Positions 50,217 through 61,874 of a stretch of 64,000 nucleotides of DNA are shown in pieces (the first letter of the stretch is position 1; each line of letters starts with the position of its first letter). The notes beneath the pieces were generated by a model, which was given only the letters and a program-made list of their open reading frames with translations, was not told the origin of the DNA and did no database searches. This stretch comes from Rhizosaccharibacter radicis (lineage in GTDB: Bacteria; Pseudomonadota; Alphaproteobacteria; Acetobacterales; Acetobacteraceae), in the NCBI GenBank assembly GCA_024508355.1, contig JAMZEJ010000008.1, forward strand, positions 62,001 through 126,000, read 5' to 3'. The position numbers and the translations under genes are program-made.

Positions 50217-50546
50217 ATGGCCTATCTTCACCTGGCGATCGCCATCCTGTGCGAGGTGTTGGCGACGTCTTGCCTGAAGCTGTCGGACGGCTTCAGCCGC
50301 CTCGTGCCGACCGCGATCTCGCTCGCGGGCTACGGCATCTGCTTCTTCTTCCTGTCGCTGTGCCTGCGCACGATGCCCACGGGCGTCGCCTATGCCATCT
50401 GGTCCGGGCTCGGCATCGTGCTGATCGCCGGCATCGCCTGGGTGTTCCAGGGACAGCGGCTGGACATGCCGGCGATGGCCGGGATGGCGCTGATCATCGC
50501 GGGCGTGGCGGTGATGAACCTGTTCTCCCGCACGGGCGCCCACTAG
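50217..50546 (+). CDS. SMR-family multidrug efflux protein
   Basis: A 109-residue protein with four membrane helices, the size of EmrE/QacE-type transporters, which export cationic drugs by proton antiport as dimers. The essential Glu in helix 1 is present (AILCEVLATSCLK, Glu13), and the conserved AYAIWSGLGIVLIAGIAWVFQGQRLD and GMALIIAGVAVMNLF follow. ATG 50217 is used. A single gene suggests a homodimer. It converges on the sensor kinase gene. Confidence 0.93.
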   Translation: MAYLHLAIAILCEVLATSCLKLSDGFSRLVPTAISLAGYGICFFFLSLCLRTMPTGVAYAIWSGLGIVLIAGIAWVFQGQRLDMPAMAGMALIIAGVAVMNLFSRTGAH

Positions 50547-50564
50547 CCGCCCTGCCCGGGGCCT

Positions 50565-53252
50565 TCAACGCTCCACCATGCTCCGCACCCTGCTGGTGAG
50601 CGCATCCAGGGAGAAGGGCTTGGTCAGCACCTCGGTACCGGGATCGAGATGCCCGTCCGCCAGCACCGCGCCCTCGGCATAGCCGGTGATGAACAGCACC
50701 CGCAGGTGGGGGCGCGCGACGCGGGCCGCGTCGGCCATCTGCCGCCCGTTCATGCCGCCGGGCAGGCCCACGTCGGTGATCAGCAGGTCGATCCGCTCGT
50801 CCGCCTGCAGCAGCGCCAGCCCCGACGCGCCGTCGGCAGCCTCGATCGTGCGATAGCCGAGCTCGTCCAGCACCTCGCACACCAGCATCCGCACGGCGGC
50901 CTCGTCGTCCACCACCAGCACGCGCTCGCCTCCGGACATCCCGGCGGGCGCCACGAGCAGCGCCTCCTCCACCGCCACGTTGGCGGCGTCCGGCATCCTC
51001 GGCAGCAGGATCTCCATGGTGGTGCCCTGCCCGACCTCCGACAGGATGCGCACATGGCCGCCCGACTGGCGCGCGAAGCCGTAGATCATGCTCAAACCGA
51101 GGCCGGTGCCCTGGCCGAGAGGCTTGGTGGTGAAGAACGGGTCGAAGGCGTTGGCCATCACCTCGGGCGTCATGCCGGTGCCGGTGTCCGACACCCGCAG
51201 CCTGACATACTCGCCAGGCCGCACGCCGCGCGCCGCCGCGTCGCTCTCCCCCACCGCCTCGGGCGCGGTTTCCACCGCGATCCGGCCGCCGTCGGGCATC
51301 GCGTCGCGGGCGTTGATGCACAGGTTCAGCAGGGCGTTCTCGAGCTGGTTCGGGTCCACCAGGGCGGGCCACAGCGCCGGCGCCGGTCGCACCACCAGAT
51401 CGACCCCGGGCCCGGTGGTGCGCCGGATCAGCTCCTCCATGCCTTCCACCAGGCGGTTGACGTCCGTCGGTCGCGGATCGAGCGTCTGGCGCCGGGAAAA
51501 GGCCAGCAGCCGGTGCGTCAGGGCCGCCGCGCGCTGCGCGCCCCCTTGCGCGGCGGCGATGAAGCGGGGTGCTTCCGAAAGCCGCCCGCGCTCGATGTTG
51601 CGTTCCAGAAGCTCGAGCGCGCCGATCACGCCGGTGAGCAGGTTGTTGAAATCGTGGGCGATGCCGCCGGTGAGCTGTCCCACCGCTTCCATCTTCTGCG
51701 ACTGGCGGAGCTGCTCCTCGGTCGACAGCAGCTCGCGCGTGCGTTGCCCCACCTGGGCTTCCAGCGAGGTGGTGAGATGGCGCAGCGCCTGTTCCACCCG
51801 TCGCCGCTCCACGGCGATGCGGGTACGCTCGGCGACCTCCCGGACCAGCGCCAGCTCCTCCGCCGACCAGTCCCGCCGTTCCGGATGACCCACATAGAAC
51901 AGCGCCACCACGCCGTTCTCCATCACCGGCACGTTGACGAAGGCCCGGCTGCCCAGCGCTTCCAGCACGTCCGCGCGCGCCGCCGTGCGCGGATCCAGGC
52001 GCACGTCCGCGATCGCCACCGACCGGCCGCGCTTGAGGTCGTCGATGTAGGTGCCGTAGTCCCGGAACCGCATCACCCTCAAGGGCGTGACGTCGCCATC
52101 GTCCCGCCATCCCCGGGCGATCGCGATGGTTTCCCGGTCGGCATCGACGCTTCCGTAGCCTGCGCGGCTGACGCGCAGCGTACGGCCCAGCAGCGTCGCG
52201 GCACGGAAGGCGAGCTCGTCGGGATGCAGGTTGGCCCGGAGCTGGTCCCCCAGTTCCAGCAGCATGTTCCGCCGCGCCTCGTCGCGCAGCCGGTCGGTGA
52301 CGTCGCGGAACAGCACCGCGAACTGGTTGGGTCCCGGCCGGAAGATGCGGGCCTCGAACGCCTTGTCCAGGATGGACACCCAGCGCGTGACGCTCACGGG
52401 CTCGCCGGTCTCCACCACCCGGGCGAACTCGGCGAGCCATTCCGGCTCCAGCCCTTCCAGCGCGTCGGTGGCGACGCGGCCGAGCACCGCCCCCCGCGGG
52501 AGCCCGACCAGCTCCTCCCAGGCATCGTTGATCTCCAGGCAGCGCCAGTCCGCGGGAGCGCCGTCGGCGCCCGGCACCAGTTCGCCCACCATGAAGCCGT
52601 CCTGCATGCGCTCGAAGCAGCCGCGCCAGCGTTCCTCGCTGAGCCGCAGCCGGTGCCGCGTTTCCCGCTCGCCGGTGGCATCGAGCTGGCAGCCGAAGAA
52701 ATAGCGCGGCGCGCCATCCGGCCCCGGAATGGGCGCCACGTGCAGCTCGTTCAGAAAGGGCGTGCCGTCGGCCCGGTAGTTCAGGATGTCCACCGTGACC
52801 GGCCGGGCCGCCGCGATCGCGGCGCGTAGTTCGGCCAGCGCCGCGGGATGGGTGTCCTTCCCCTGCATGAAACGGCAGTTGCGGCCGAGCACCTCGTCGC
52901 GCGACCGCCCGCAGATGCTGAGGAACGCGTCGTTCGCGTAGATGATCGGGTTGTCCGGCAGATGCGGGTCGGTCACCACCGTCGGCAGGTGCAGGACGTG
53001 GACGATGAAGCGGAACGCGTCGTCGTCGGGCGGCGTCGGAATGCTGGCGGCCGCCCCCGGGCCAGGCCGCGGCACGGACCAGGCCGGGGAGCCGGCCATG
53101 GCCGCGGGATCGTCGGGCATCGCGGCGGAACCGTTCAGGACGCGGCCGGATGCGCCGCGCGGGGCGGAACGGGCGGGATCATCGTGCTGGCTGTTCCTCA
53201 CGTCGGCTTCGCGGACCGCCTTCGCTGTTCCGACGGCGGCGGGCGGCGGCAC
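50565..53252 (-). CDS. LOV-PAS-GAF hybrid histidine kinase with receiver domain
   Basis: A long soluble sensor kinase. Residues 80-190 form a LOV domain: NPIIYANDAF, GRNCRFMQG with the flavin-binding Cys126, LNYRADGTPFLNEL and the flavin-side Gln in GCQLDAT. A PAS domain (about 205-325), a GAF domain (about 335-490) and a dimerisation helix with phospho-acceptor His in GGIAHDFNNLL follow. The ATPase domain shows NLCINARDAMPDGG, DTGTGM and GTGLGLSMIYGF, and a C-terminal receiver has the phospho-Asp in DLLITDVGLPGG. So it likely senses blue light through FMN and passes phosphate to its own receiver and a partner. The GTG start at 53252 gives a low-complexity first 45 residues; ATG 53120 is a good alternative. 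Confidence 0.9.
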   Translation of the reverse strand: MPPPAAVGTAKAVREADVRNSQHDDPARSAPRGASGRVLNGSAAMPDDPAAMAGSPAWSVPRPGPGAAASIPTPPDDDAFRFIVHVLHLPTVVTDPHLPDNPIIYANDAFLSICGRSRDEVLGRNCRFMQGKDTHPAALAELRAAIAAARPVTVDILNYRADGTPFLNELHVAPIPGPDGAPRYFFGCQLDATGERETRHRLRLSEERWRGCFERMQDGFMVGELVPGADGAPADWRCLEINDAWEELVGLPRGAVLGRVATDALEGLEPEWLAEFARVVETGEPVSVTRWVSILDKAFEARIFRPGPNQFAVLFRDVTDRLRDEARRNMLLELGDQLRANLHPDELAFRAATLLGRTLRVSRAGYGSVDADRETIAIARGWRDDGDVTPLRVMRFRDYGTYIDDLKRGRSVAIADVRLDPRTAARADVLEALGSRAFVNVPVMENGVVALFYVGHPERRDWSAEELALVREVAERTRIAVERRRVEQALRHLTTSLEAQVGQRTRELLSTEEQLRQSQKMEAVGQLTGGIAHDFNNLLTGVIGALELLERNIERGRLSEAPRFIAAAQGGAQRAAALTHRLLAFSRRQTLDPRPTDVNRLVEGMEELIRRTTGPGVDLVVRPAPALWPALVDPNQLENALLNLCINARDAMPDGGRIAVETAPEAVGESDAAARGVRPGEYVRLRVSDTGTGMTPEVMANAFDPFFTTKPLGQGTGLGLSMIYGFARQSGGHVRILSEVGQGTTMEILLPRMPDAANVAVEEALLVAPAGMSGGERVLVVDDEAAVRMLVCEVLDELGYRTIEAADGASGLALLQADERIDLLITDVGLPGGMNGRQMADAARVARPHLRVLFITGYAEGAVLADGHLDPGTEVLTKPFSLDALTSRVRSMVER

Positions 53253-53378
53253 CGGAACCGGCCGCCGCGACCGGAATGACCGTCCCCCCGGGTGGGGCGG
53301 AGTGCGTCACAACGGGCGCGACCGGTCAAGGCCGAGCGACGCCCATCCCACCTCACGGGCGGGATTTCCGGGCCTTGT

Positions 53379-55730
53379 TCAAAGAAACGATACCGGATCG
53401 ACATCCACGTCGATGCGCGCGGTGCGGGCGGGCGACACCGTGTCCAGCCACGCCCGCAGGATCGGCTGCACCGCGATGTCGCGGCGGGTTCGGAGCAGCA
53501 GGCGCCGCCGGTGCCGCCCGCGCAGGATGGCCAGCGGCGCCGGCGCCGGTCCCAGCACCTGGATGCCCTCGCCGCTCGGCGCCGCGCGGCCGAGCGCGAG
53601 GGCGGTGCTGTCGGCGGCGTCGGCACTGTCGGCCGACACGATCAGCGCCGCCAGCCGCCCGAAGGGAGGCCAGTGGCCCGGCCGCCGCTGCGCCGCCTCG
53701 CGCTGCATGAACGCCGCGAAATCGCCGTCCACCAGGGCGCGCATCACCGGATGCTCCGGCGTGTAGGTTTGCAGCAGGACGCGCCCCGGCATCTCCGCCC
53801 GCCCCGCCCGCCCCGCCACCTGGTGCAGCAGCTGCACGGTCCGCTCGGCCGCCCGCAGGTCGCCGCCCGCCAGCCCCAGATCGGCATCCACCACCCCCAC
53901 CAGCGTCAGGCCGGGAAAATGCCAGCCCTTGGCGACGATCTGGGTGCCGATCACCAGATCCACCTCGCGTTCCGAGATCCGCCGCACCGCCTCGGCGGTG
54001 GCGGTGGGCCCGGGCAGGGTGTCGCTCGCCATCACCAGCAGCCGCGCCTCGGGAAACAGGGCGGTGGCCTCCTCGGTGATCCGTTCCACGCCCGGCCCGA
54101 TCGGCACGAGGCTGCCTTCCGCGTTGCAGCTCGGACAGTTCGGCGGCACGGCTTCGGTATGGCCGCAATGATGGCAGGCGAGCTGCCGCCGCGCCCGGTG
54201 CTCCACCAGCCAGGCGGTGCAGTTCGGGCACTGGATGCGGTGGCCGCAGGCCCGGCACAGGGTCAGCGGCGCGTAGCCCCGGCGGTTCAGGAACAGCATC
54301 GCCTGTTCGCCGCGCCCGATCGTGTCGCGCACCGCGTCGATCAGCACCGGGCTGAGGAAGCGGCCGCGTTCCGGCGGCGCCTCGCGCATGTCGATCGCCG
54401 CCACCGCGGGCATCCGCGCGCCGCCATGGCGGCCCGGCAGCACCAGATGGCGGTAGCGCCCGTTCTCGACGTTGGTGAGCGTCTCGAGGCTGGGAGTCGC
54501 CGACGCCAGCACCGCTGGCGCGTTCGACATGCGCGCCCGCACCACCGCCATGTCGCGGGCGTGGTAGAGCACGCCATCCTCCTGCTTGAAGGCGGTCTCG
54601 TGCTCCTCGTCCACGATCACCAGGCCGAGATCCGGGAACGGCAGAAACAGGGCCGAGCGCGCGCCCACCACCACCGGCGCTTCCCCGCCGGCGACGGCGC
54701 GCCAGGTGCGCCGCCGGGTCTTGGACCCCAGATCCGAATGCCACACCGCCGGTTCCACCCCGAAGCGGCGCACAAAGCGCTGCATCCATTGCGCCGACAG
54801 CGCGATCTCCGGCAGCAGCACCAGCGCCTGCCGTCCCTCGCGCAGACAGGCGGCCACGGCTTCCAGATAGGTCTCGGTCTTGCCCGAGCCGGTGACGCCA
54901 TCCAGCAGCGTCACGGAGAACCGCCTCGCCTGCACGCGGCTCGCGAGCGCGTCCGCCGCCACCGCCTGGTCGGGCGCCAGCTCCGCCCCCGGATGATCGG
55001 GATCCGGAATGCCGAACGGCGCCGCCGCGGGGATCGGCACCTCGCGCAGCAGCCCGGCCTCCGCCATGCCGCGCACCACGCCGCTGCCGACCTCGGCCAA
55101 TCGCGCCAGCTCGGCGGTGCCGCGCGGCATCCCGTCGGCCAGCGCCGCCAGCACCCGCTTGCGGGCCGGGGTTTCCCGCGCGGCGGAGGAATTGCTGCCC
55201 GAGCGCACCCATCCGAGCGCCGGCGGCAGCGGCGCCGCCGCGTTGATCCTCAGCGCCATCGCCATCACCAGGCCCGGCGGGGTGAGGGTGTAGCCCGCGA
55301 CCCAGTCCACGAAGCGGCGCAGCCCGTGCGGCATGCGCGGCACGTCGAGCAGCGCGCTCACCGGCTTCAGGCGCGTATCCGCCACCGGCCGGGGCGGCGC
55401 CGGCACGGGGTCGGCTGCGCCGCCCGGATCGGGCGCCGGCGGCGGGGCGTCCTGCGGGTCCCACACCACCCCCACCTCCTCGCGGCGGCCGAGCGGCACC
55501 AGCACCACGTCGCCGGGCGCCAGGGTGCCCAGACTGTCCGGCACGGCGTAGTCGAACGGCCCCGGCAGGGGGAAGGGCAGCATCACCGGCACCCGCCGCC
55601 GCGCGGGCGTGGCGGCGGCCCCGTGGCGAACCGTCCCGTGGGGAACGTCCCGCCCGCTCGCGCGCTTGCGCCTCCGTGGTGCCGCGCCCTCCGATCCCGG
55701 AAGCCCCGGATCGGGTTCGACATGGGGCAT
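53379..55730 (-). CDS. priA: Primosomal protein N' (replication restart helicase PriA)
   Basis: PriA recognises stalled forks and reloads the replicative helicase. The 783-residue product has the 3'-DNA-binding start [18 protein letters not shown], Walker [16 protein letters not shown], the [10 protein letters not shown] box, and an array of paired zinc cysteines ([13 protein letters not shown] and [17 protein letters not shown]). The helicase C motif [18 protein letters not shown] is intact. Length is slightly above the usual 730 because of an N-terminal tail; ATG 55730 is the last good ATG, and GTG 55592 is an alternative. It diverges from DUF484-xerC. Confidence 0.94.
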   Translation of the reverse strand: MPHVEPDPGLPGSEGAAPRRRKRASGRDVPHGTVRHGAAATPARRRVPVMLPFPLPGPFDYAVPDSLGTLAPGDVVLVPLGRREEVGVVWDPQDAPPPAPDPGGAADPVPAPPRPVADTRLKPVSALLDVPRMPHGLRRFVDWVAGYTLTPPGLVMAMALRINAAAPLPPALGWVRSGSNSSAARETPARKRVLAALADGMPRGTAELARLAEVGSGVVRGMAEAGLLREVPIPAAAPFGIPDPDHPGAELAPDQAVAADALASRVQARRFSVTLLDGVTGSGKTETYLEAVAACLREGRQALVLLPEIALSAQWMQRFVRRFGVEPAVWHSDLGSKTRRRTWRAVAGGEAPVVVGARSALFLPFPDLGLVIVDEEHETAFKQEDGVLYHARDMAVVRARMSNAPAVLASATPSLETLTNVENGRYRHLVLPGRHGGARMPAVAAIDMREAPPERGRFLSPVLIDAVRDTIGRGEQAMLFLNRRGYAPLTLCRACGHRIQCPNCTAWLVEHRARRQLACHHCGHTEAVPPNCPSCNAEGSLVPIGPGVERITEEATALFPEARLLVMASDTLPGPTATAEAVRRISEREVDLVIGTQIVAKGWHFPGLTLVGVVDADLGLAGGDLRAAERTVQLLHQVAGRAGRAEMPGRVLLQTYTPEHPVMRALVDGDFAAFMQREAAQRRPGHWPPFGRLAALIVSADSADAADSTALALGRAAPSGEGIQVLGPAPAPLAILRGRHRRRLLLRTRRDIAVQPILRAWLDTVSPARTARIDVDVDPVSFL

Positions 55731-55859
55731 GGCGGCGGGCGGCACGGTCGGACCAGCGTCCCGGGCGGGCGGCTTCCGGCCGGAAGGGCTATTGGATAGT
55801 CTGGCGGGCACTCGGCGGCTCTTCTGGCGGATCACGGGCAGGTGGGGGCGCGGACGGTG

Positions 55860-57046
55860 ATGGACAATGAGCGGCCGCCCCCGCGGCACGAGGACGAGGA
55901 CGCCGGAAACGCCATCCCCGCCCGCGATGCCGTTGCGCGGCCGCCGCCGTCCGATGAGCACGGCGACGGTCGGCGCACGGCGGCTCCGGCCCGCGACGCG
56001 GCGACCCGGCCCTCCCCTCCCGCCGGGCGGACCGGCGAGGACGCTCCGCCGGACGAAAGGTCGGACGCGGATGCGGACGCTGTGGGCGATGCGGAAAAGG
56101 AGCTGATCTCCCGCTTCCTGGCCGACAATCCGGACTGGATCGCCCGCAACGGTCTTTATCATCTGCTGGAACCGCCGAAACGGGTGCATGGCGAGAAGCT
56201 CGCCGACCACATGGCGGCGATGATCGAGGCCGCCCGCCACCACGCCGCCGCCATGCAGCACCGCGCCGAGGAGGTGCTGAGGGCCGGACGCGCGACCCGC
56301 AGCCTGTCCGACAGGATCCAGGAAGCGGTGCTGGCCCTAATCCGCGCCCCGGACCCGGCCGAGCTGGTGCCGTTCCTGCTGCCCGAGCTGCTGGGCGTCG
56401 ATGCCGCCCGGCTGTGCGCCGAACGTCCGGACGACGATCCCCGCCAGGAACCGGGCGGCGCGGAACATCCGCCGCCAGCCCCGATGCGTCCGGCGCCGGA
56501 TGTCGTCGACGCCGGCCACGGCGCGGCCGGGCCGGACGCCGTCCGGCCGCCCTTCGCGTCCGCCGATCTTTCGGTTCTGCCCCTCCGTCGTGCCGGACGC
56601 ACGCCCGATCGACGGGCCGGCGGAAGCGGCACGCGTGCCGGACACCAGACCCGCCTGCCCGACGGGCCGGACCATGCCGCCGATCGGCCCTCGGTCCGCA
56701 CGCTGCCTCCGGGCACGGTCCGCGAGCTGCTGGGCAACCGTCCGGTGCGGGTGCGCGAAGCGCCCGCCGGTGGGGGCCTGACGCACGCGGAGCTGCTGCA
56801 CGGGGAAGCGGCGGACCTCGCCCGGTTCGACGCGCTGGTCGCGGTGTCGCTTTCCGGCTGCGCACCGATGCTGCTGGTTCTGGCCCGGCGCGACGCTTCC
56901 GTGACGGCGGACGGCGACGGCCGGAGCGGTCCGGCCGCCACGGGGGGCGAAGCCATGCTCGCTTTTCTGGGGCAGGTGCTGGCGGCGACATTGGAGCGCG
57001 CGCCGGTCGCCCCCGGGAAACCCGCCGCCGCCCCCGGGTCCGACGC

Positions 57047-57050
<4 letters not shown>
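55860..57050 (+). CDS. DUF484 protein (GAF-like), xerC partner, with long insert
   Basis: DUF484 genes often precede xerC; their function is not established. The conserved region starts [21 protein letters not shown], with an N-terminal coiled helix ([21 protein letters not shown]), then the GAF-like core [18 protein letters not shown] ... [18 protein letters not shown] ... [20 protein letters not shown]. Two Pro/Arg/Gly-rich low-complexity stretches, at residues 1-75 and about 195-275, bring it to 396 residues; members are usually near 230. It starts at ATG 55860 and its stop overlaps the GTG of xerC. Confidence 0.82.
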
Positions 57051-59201
<2,151 letters not shown>

Positions 59202-59216
59202 TCGCCGTCTCCGCCG

Positions 59217-60284
59217 ATGCACCTCCCACCGATCCGGCGCTCCAGGGCGCGGCACCGCGCGAGCACGGCGGCCGCATTGCTGTTCGCGCTCGCCGGCGCC
59301 GCGGCGCATGCGCGGGCGACAGGCCCCGCCCTGTGCGAGCGCCGTGTGGCCGCCAGCGTCGCGCTGCGGGACGATGACGGCTTCATCACCATCCCGGTCG
59401 AGGTGGGCAGCCGCGCCGCCTCCATGCTGCTGGATACCGGCTCGGATGCCGGGCTGTTCACCAGGGCGGGGGTGCAACGTCTGGGCCTTCCGGTGGACCA
59501 GGCCCACCGGATCAGGATGCAGGGCACCGGCGGCGACGGGCGATCGGTGCCCAGCGCCTTGTTCGGGATGCTGCGGATCGGCGCGATGACCCTGCCGGGG
59601 GGCGCCATGCCGGTGGGCGTGCTGCCCGGAGAGCCGGTGATACGGCCGCCGGTGGCCGGGCTGCTGGGCGCCGACATCCTGTCGCATTTCGACCTGGAGC
59701 TCGACCTGCCGCACGGCGTGGCGCGGTTCTGGACGATGCGGCTCGGCTCGGTCGCGTGCGCGGGGCCGCCGTTCTGGGACCAGCCGACGGGCGCGGTGGA
59801 GGCGATCCGGTTGTCCCGCCTCGGCGACCGCAGGACGCTGCCGGTGCAGATCGAAGGCCGGCCGCTGGTGGCGCTGCTCGATACCGGCGCCCGGTCGCGC
59901 ATCCTGTCCAACGAGGCCGCCGCCAGGCTCGGAGTGGGCGCGGACGTGCTGGGCGCCGATCCGGGAGGCATCACCGCCGGGGTGGACTTGCACGAGACCG
60001 CCTATCACTGGCACCGCTTCCGCAGCCTGCGGATCGGCGACACCACCGAGCGCGATCCGGTGCTGACGGTGGCGCCGCTGGCCGAGAAACACGTGGACAT
60101 GCTGCTGGGCGCGGACTGGTTCAGCCGTCGGCAGGTGTGGGTTTCCTACGCGACCGACACGCTGTTCGTGCACACCCCGCGCCACGTCTCCGCGGCCGGT
60201 TCTCGCGCCGCCACCGTCCCGGCTTCCGGAACCGCGCACGCCGTGGCCGCCACCGTGGACGGGAACCGTCCCGCCCGTCCCTGA
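59217..60284 (+). CDS. Secreted aspartic protease with two retropepsin-like domains
   Basis: The 355-residue protein starts with a signal peptide (ASTAAALLFALAGAAAHARA). Two tandem half-domains follow, each with an aspartic-protease motif: LLDTGSDAGL (Asp73) and LLDTGARSRIL (Asp222). Each also has a matching hydrophobic-glycine strand (GLLGADIL and MLLGADWF). So one chain supplies both catalytic aspartates, like pepsins but with retropepsin-type sequence. This fits bacterial retropepsin-like (gag-asp) protease families. It is 15 bases after pip and may be co-transcribed. Its substrate is unknown. Confidence 0.82.
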   Translation: MHLPPIRRSRARHRASTAAALLFALAGAAAHARATGPALCERRVAASVALRDDDGFITIPVEVGSRAASMLLDTGSDAGLFTRAGVQRLGLPVDQAHRIRMQGTGGDGRSVPSALFGMLRIGAMTLPGGAMPVGVLPGEPVIRPPVAGLLGADILSHFDLELDLPHGVARFWTMRLGSVACAGPPFWDQPTGAVEAIRLSRLGDRRTLPVQIEGRPLVALLDTGARSRILSNEAAARLGVGADVLGADPGGITAGVDLHETAYHWHRFRSLRIGDTTERDPVLTVAPLAEKHVDMLLGADWFSRRQVWVSYATDTLFVHTPRHVSAAGSRAATVPASGTAHAVAATVDGNRPARP

Positions 60285-60892
60285 CCATCCCTGGTCGGGT
60301 TCCACGCCGCCTGCGGTGCCTCGATCCGGTGCCTTCAGCGCCGGTACCATGCGCGGGACGCCGTTCGGCCCCTCCCTGACGCGCGGGCCAACGTTGTCTC
60401 CACCCCGTCGCCGGCGCGCTCCACAGGTTAGGCATCGTCCCGGCAGCGACGTCGTGCGGGGCCGACGGGCGGCGGCTCGTTGCATTCCTTCGCCGGACAC
60501 ACGCGCACGGGGCCGATCCCACCGTTCCCCGCCCACCGCCCCGCCCCGCCCCGGGACGGGCGCATGCCGGCACCCGCTCGTCGCGAACCGGATGCGCGGC
60601 CGGCACGTGGGCAGCCCCCGCGGCCGTGCGGACGCTATGTCGCAGCCGTTTCCGGCGATCCGGGCGCCGGGCTCCGGCATGGCGACGGGCGGCCGGCACG
60701 GCCCCCAGGCGCACGGCCCCAGGCGTGCGGCGTGCGGCGTGCGGCGCGCGGCGTTCGGCGTTCGGCGTTCGGCGTGCGGCGTTCGGCGGCCCGGCTAGCC
60801 TGTTGAAGCTTCTACCATGATGGCTTCTCGGCTTTTCCCGGCGCGGCCGGCGCGCGACATCACCGCCGGATCAAGAAGCGGAGTTGTCTGCC
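60285..60892 (+). other. Intergenic region with short direct repeats (608 bases)
   Basis: No gene is seen. Two near-identical 12-14-base direct repeats (CACGGCCCCAGGCG type, about 60698-60726) lead into the heptamer array at 60722-60784. An extremely GC-rich bulk and a less GC-rich stretch at about 60790-60840 are the only other features. The epimerase promoter is probably in the latter part. Confidence 0.6.
60722..60784 (+). repeat. Heptanucleotide tandem repeat, 9 units
   Basis: Nine consecutive 7-base units follow the pattern GGCGTKC: three GGCGTGC, one GGCGCGC, three GGCGTTC, one GGCGTGC and one GGCGTTC, then a degenerate GGCGGCC. It is a VNTR-like array that probably changes length by slippage. 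Confidence 0.85.
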
Positions 60893-61795
60893 ATGCGTAT
60901 CTTCCTGACCGGTGCCACCGGCTTCATCGGGTCCCGGCTGGTGCCGGAGCTCCTGGCCGGGGGGCACGAGGTGGTGGGCGTGACCCGCTCGCCGGACGGA
61001 GCGGAGCGGCTGGCCGCCGCGGGCGCCGAGGCGTGGCACGGCACGCTCGAGGATCCCGACGGCCTGCGAACCGGAGCATCGCGCGCCGACGCGGTGATCC
61101 ACACCGCCTTCGACCACGATTTCTCCCGCTTCGCCGAGAACTGCGAGAAGGACCGCCGCGTGATCGAGGCGCTGGGATCGGCGCTGGAAGGCAGCCGCCG
61201 CCCGTTGCTGGTCACCTCGGGCGTCGGGCTCGGCCTGCACGCCCCGGGCGAGCTGGCGCGGGAGGACGTGTTCGACGACACGCATCCGACGCCGCGCATC
61301 GCGTCCGAGCAGGCCGCCAACGCGCTGCTCGCGCGCGGGGTCAACGTGTCGGTGGTGCGGCTGCCGCAGGTGCACGACACCGTCAAGCAAGGGCTCATCA
61401 CGCCGCTGGTGGCGATCGCGCGCGCCAACAACTTCGTGGGCGTCGCCGGCGAAGGCCGCAACCGCTTCGCCGCCGCGCATGTGGACGACGTCGCGCGCCT
61501 CTACCGGCTGGCCCTGGAACGCGCCGAGCCGGGTGCCCGCTACAACGCGGTGGCCGAGGAAGGGGTGGAAGCGCGCGAGATCGCACGCGTGATCGGCGCC
61601 GGCCTGGGCATGGAGGTGCGGCACCTGCCCGCCGACGAGGCCGCGTCCTATTTCGGCTGGATGGCGCGTATCATGGCGATGGACCTGGCCGCGTCCAGCG
61701 AGTGGACCCGGCGAGTCCTGAACTGGCATCCCACAGGCCCCACCCTGCTGGCCGATCTGGAATCCATGGACTACGCCGCGAGCAGCGCGGCCTGA
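60893..61795 (+). CDS. NAD(P)-dependent epimerase/dehydratase-family protein (atypical SDR)
   Basis: The 300-residue protein has the nucleotide-binding start MRIFLTGATGFIGSRLVPELL (GxxGxxG). The conserved HTAFDHDFSRF and later VSVVRLPQVHDTVKQGL match a group of extended or atypical SDRs, and FGWMARIMAMDLAASSEWTRRVLNWHPTGPTLLADL is the usual C terminus of these 'SDR family oxidoreductase' proteins. A strict YxxxK is not seen; the position reads GLHAPGE. ATG 60893, nine bases after GGAG, is preferred over the TTG at 60884. Its substrate is unknown. Confidence 0.87.
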   Translation: MRIFLTGATGFIGSRLVPELLAGGHEVVGVTRSPDGAERLAAAGAEAWHGTLEDPDGLRTGASRADAVIHTAFDHDFSRFAENCEKDRRVIEALGSALEGSRRPLLVTSGVGLGLHAPGELAREDVFDDTHPTPRIASEQAANALLARGVNVSVVRLPQVHDTVKQGLITPLVAIARANNFVGVAGEGRNRFAAAHVDDVARLYRLALERAEPGARYNAVAEEGVEAREIARVIGAGLGMEVRHLPADEAASYFGWMARIMAMDLAASSEWTRRVLNWHPTGPTLLADLESMDYAASSAA

Positions 61796-61874
61796 CGATG
61801 GCCGGGCGACGGCCGGGCGACGATCGCGTTTCCGGCGGCCGACATCGCCGGCCGGAAACGCCTCGCGGCCGCTT

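Noticed and set aside
60722..60784. The heptamer array as a CRISPR
   Set aside because: Units are 7 bases with no spacers, and there are no cas genes.
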